Shown: in pieces, positions 61,653 through 64,000 of the stretch | Numbering within the stretch: the stretch's first letter is position 1 | Layout: every line of letters starts with the position of its first letter | Assembly: GCF_009938015.1 (NCBI RefSeq) | Contig: NZ_AP021884.1 | Location: forward strand, 2,219,501-2,283,500 | DNA: 64,000 nt | Reading direction: 5' to 3' | Origin: Sulfuriferula plumbiphila | Lineage (GTDB): Bacteria; Pseudomonadota; Gammaproteobacteria; Burkholderiales; Sulfuriferulaceae | Made by a program: the position numbers and the translations under genes | Notes under the pieces: model-generated | Told to the model about the DNA's origin: nothing | The model's input: only the letters and a program-made list of their open reading frames with translations | The model's database searches: none

Positions 61653-62885
61653 TCACACGAGCCGTCTCTTCAATCTGACAAATTTCAACAGCCCAGTAAC
61701 ACCGACCGACAACACTACCATTCCGCACAACGCGATCACCCGCTCTATGCTCAAATGCCGGAACAAAAATGGTGAAATCAGCAGGGCGACGAGGATGCAT
61801 CCCCACTCACTTACCATCTTGATCCGGTAAACCTGGCCAATCCTGGTTTCCGAGAATGTGGTTTGCAGCAGATTCAACAAGGGAATATTGCTCATCGGCG
61901 CGCCCACCCCCATCATCGCGGCGAGCCCGAGCGCAACGGCAAGGTTTGGTGCGAAGGCAAGCGCGACAAAGCTGATACCGCCGACTATCCTCCCGGCGAA
62001 CATGGGCAAGGCCGGGCGATATGATCGGAAACTCCCGACCAGCATATTCGATAGCACGCTGCCGGCGCCGTAAGCTGCGATCATCAAACCAAATGCGCCG
62101 ATATTTCCGGGCCGTTGATGCTGAAGCTCGAGAGCGACCCCCAGAACGAAACCGACCTGCCACGCACCGTTGACCACACCTGAAGTGAGCAGGGCATATT
62201 TTAGCAGGGCGTGCGGTCGCAAAGCGGCAAAGCCTCCCGCAACGCTTGCACGGAGGCTACGCGCAGCGGGATGCACTCGCTCCGCGCTAGTCGGCGGCAA
62301 ATCGCGACGTAGCGAGGAAACCGCGGCGGCAGAGAGGAAAAAAGTCACGGCGTCGATGGTGAAAAAGTGCAGGATGGGCACGATCGAGGACAGCAGACCA
62401 ATCGAGCTCGCCCCGATCAATCGGGCCATCCGTCGGGTTGCCTCGAAGAGGCCGTTCGTCGCCCCGAGGAGATCTCTGTCGCGCACCAGCACCGGAATAC
62501 TGGATTGCAATGCCGGATCGAAGAAAGCACTCAGGCTCGGCACCAGAATCGCAACCGGCACAAGCATCCAGATCGACAACGGTATGGTCTGTACCCAGAG
62601 GACCGGAAAAAGCACCAGAAGCCCGCGCAGGCAATCTGCGCCGATCATCGTCCTACGATGCTCCCAAGCGTCCGCCCAAATTCCGGCGGTGAGGCTAAAG
62701 ATCAGGGTAGCGGCCGCCTGAATGGCAGAAAGATAGCCTGCGTCAGTTCCAATCAACGAGGTTCCCAGCCAAACGATGGCGATCCTGTAGAACTCGTCGC
62801 CAATCGCGGACAGGAGCAGACCGCCCCAGAGGACCCGGACGGGGCGATACGCAAGTACCTTCAACTGTCCTGGCCACAACTTCAT
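61653..62885 (-). CDS. MFS transporter, MFS_3/EntS type
   Basis: About 410 residues with 12 helices; LVRDRDLLGATNGLFEATRRMARLIG and GIWADAWEHRRTMIGAD are as in EntS-like exporters of siderophores or macrolides. ATG at 62885 has GGAG eight bases before it. It lies between remnants of cfa and another MFS gene. Substrate unknown. Confidence 0.88.
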   Translation of the reverse strand: MKLWPGQLKVLAYRPVRVLWGGLLLSAIGDEFYRIAIVWLGTSLIGTDAGYLSAIQAAATLIFSLTAGIWADAWEHRRTMIGADCLRGLLVLFPVLWVQTIPLSIWMLVPVAILVPSLSAFFDPALQSSIPVLVRDRDLLGATNGLFEATRRMARLIGASSIGLLSSIVPILHFFTIDAVTFFLSAAAVSSLRRDLPPTSAERVHPAARSLRASVAGGFAALRPHALLKYALLTSGVVNGAWQVGFVLGVALELQHQRPGNIGAFGLMIAAYGAGSVLSNMLVGSFRSYRPALPMFAGRIVGGISFVALAFAPNLAVALGLAAMMGVGAPMSNIPLLNLLQTTFSETRIGQVYRIKMVSEWGCILVALLISPFLFRHLSIERVIALCGMVVLSVGVTGLLKFVRLKRRLV

Positions 62886-62903
62886 CTGACACACTCCAGA
62901 TTT

Positions 62904-63152
62904 TCATGCTTTGACGGCTGGGAAGACATCCGCGGCAACTGCCGCTGGCGGCGGGAACCGCATCCGCCCGGGCATCAGCGCCGACACCAGCGCCAAAATT
63001 GCGGCGACGGCGAAACCGGCGTTGGGAGAGGTCGCCATCTGGTGGTTCCAGCCGCTGAACAGGCTGGTCAGCCCCATGCCCAGAATGTTGTGGTTCAACC
63101 GGTGCTTGGGCGCGGCTGCGGGAGTCTGTTCAGACGTGTCTGCTGCCGTCAT
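62904..63152 (-). pseudogene. Internally deleted MFS gene
   Basis: The start (TAADTSEQTPA, NHNILGMGLTSLFSGWNHQMATS) is that of an MFS transporter; the sequence then jumps to an end-like segment with one hydrophobic helix (GFAVAAILALVSALMPGRM). The ten or so helices between are missing. ATG at 63152 overlaps the end of the PAP2 gene. Confidence 0.7.
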
Positions 63153-63777
63153 TGTTTTCTCCTTTTGTTTCATGTAAGGGCAGACATCGGGTGACGATCA
63201 TCCTTACCAGCAGTACCAGAGGCAAGGCTGTCAGCCAGCTCGCCAGAACATCGGCAGGAAAATGGGCACCGACGTTAATGCGTGACACGCCGACCCAAAT
63301 CACAAAGAATGCTGCGGCCCAGCGTTGCCTGTTATCAAGCATCGGCCAAAGGCTCGCAGCGATCAGCATGGCGAAGGAAGCGTGGCCGCTTGGCAGGCTG
63401 CGGTAATATTCTGTTTTTCCAATGATATGGATCGAACTTTGCGGCAAAATCAGGGGCGGACGGGGAAAATCAAAAAAGTGCTTTGCCCAAATAATAAGCG
63501 CAGCGTCCAGCAGGTAAGCGACACACAAGATAGCAAGCGTGGTCAGCCAGCGAACCGCCACACCTTGTCCTTGTTTCGGATCCGGCGCCTTGACGCGCGT
63601 CGCGGCAAATACCGCCGCCAGCACGATCAGGGTCAGATAAACCGGGAAGAGCGTGTGGCTGCCGATCTGTGTGCCCAGCAACATGAAGCGGTCCAGAATC
63701 GGGCTGCGCAGGTCGTTGACGGCATGGAACAGCCAAAGATTGGCACCCCCCCAGTCGTAAAAAACTTCTTTGATCAT
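63130..63777 (-). CDS. PAP2-family membrane phosphatase
   Basis: The 215-residue protein has six transmembrane helices and the three phosphatase motifs KHFFDFPRPP (motif 1), SLPSGHASF (motif 2) and SRINVGAHFPADV (motif 3). Such enzymes dephosphorylate undecaprenyl-pyrophosphate or other lipid phosphates. It is probably co-transcribed with the HEAT-repeat gene upstream. Confidence 0.93.
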   Translation of the reverse strand: MIKEVFYDWGGANLWLFHAVNDLRSPILDRFMLLGTQIGSHTLFPVYLTLIVLAAVFAATRVKAPDPKQGQGVAVRWLTTLAILCVAYLLDAALIIWAKHFFDFPRPPLILPQSSIHIIGKTEYYRSLPSGHASFAMLIAASLWPMLDNRQRWAAAFFVIWVGVSRINVGAHFPADVLASWLTALPLVLLVRMIVTRCLPLHETKGENNDGSRHV

Positions 63778-63792
63778 TGAAGACAGGTTCCC

Positions 63793-63999
63793 TTAGTGTT
63801 TAGCGTGCCTAATTGTTCGAAGCACTTGTTGCGCCGTCTCCCTCACCGCGTGAGCCTGGTGCCGTTCAGCCAGCGCGACCAGGGCGATGCGGCCTTCAAC
63901 CCCCATTCCGGCGAGACTCTTCACCACCGCCAGCCCCTCCACGACATCCACAGGGTGTCGTAGCGCCAGTTCAAGCAGCGGCTGCGCAGCACGACCCTC
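63793..63999 (-). CDS. C-terminal end of a HEAT-repeat protein (partial)
   Basis: The last 68 codons before the stop at 63793 are visible; the gene continues beyond the right edge. The residues (PLLELALRHPVDVVEGLAVV, GRIALVALAERHQAHAVRET) form short antiparallel helices as in HEAT or armadillo repeats. It precedes the PAP2 gene by 15 bases in the same direction. Partner unknown. Confidence 0.6.
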   Translation of the reverse strand, partial: EGRAAQPLLELALRHPVDVVEGLAVVKSLAGMGVEGRIALVALAERHQAHAVRETAQQVLRTIRHAKH

Positions 64000-64000
64000 A

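Overview
The window comes from a chemolithotrophic sulfur-oxidising betaproteobacterium, probably of the Nitrosomonadales (Thiobacillus / Sulfuriferula / Sulfuricella type). The assignment is inferred from gene content: the arginine-type EF-P with its EarP rhamnosyltransferase, the sigma factor / DUF3619 / DUF3106 block next to rluC-rne, a type I sulfide:quinone oxidoreductase and a flavocytochrome c-type sulfide dehydrogenase. No rRNA, tRNA or CRISPR array was recognised.

Layout. 0-8.6 kb is core genome: biotin carrier tail, yceF, an ECF sigma operon, rof, sppA, a Rieske protein, a HAD phosphatase, rluC and, divergently, rne. 8.6-19.5 kb is one minus-strand chemosensory operon of Wsp type (CheW, CheR-TPR, CheW, MCP, CheA-REC, CheB, output regulator). 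Its output protein is a REC-GAF-GAF-GGDEF-EAL protein with a ruined GGDEF motif and an intact EAL domain, not a WspR-type cyclase. 19.7-21.6 kb holds a tyrosine phosphatase and a scrapyard (RAYT chimera, REP-like palindrome, deleted hsdM). 21.9-34 kb is mostly core (prfC, an HI0933-type flavoprotein, a DMT permease with a histidine tail, metK, higBA, efp, earP, slipin), followed by nfeD. 35.5-39.5 kb is an arsenic/fluoride operon (arsR, a dead arsC copy, arsC, arsB, crcB, DUF190, TauE) with two ArsR-type operators.

The most interesting part is 40.6-51.6 kb. The gene at 43938 is annotated by family as a beta-carbonic anhydrase, but it carries, at exactly the same residue numbers, the two insertions (PD at 26-27, TPAGGG at 56-61) that I recall as diagnostic for the carbon disulfide hydrolase of Acidithiobacillus thiooxidans S1p. 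Around it are a type I SQR, two sigma-54 activators, an FmdB zinc ribbon, OsmC, a FadL/TodX outer-membrane channel, a Tat-exported sulfide dehydrogenase flavoprotein and a Tat-exported Rieske protein. Three nearly identical sigma-54 promoters (TGGCAT-N5-TTGCT) lie in front of sqr, the hydrolase and the osmC-fadL unit, and a tandem palindrome lies between sqr and its divergent activator. Together these read as a CS2 uptake, hydrolysis and sulfide-oxidation island under sigma-54 control.

51.8-64 kb is accessory DNA with many broken genes: a frameshifted nrtS-like gene, a ChrB-N protein behind a palindromic operator, a deleted exonuclease/phosphatase gene, a P-type proton ATPase, an internally deleted IS110-family element, MFS transporters, a VIT/DUF211 pair, cfa and MFS remnants, a PAP2 phosphatase and the end of a HEAT-repeat gene. 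Starts were re-chosen where a better ribosome-binding site or family alignment favoured a downstream codon.
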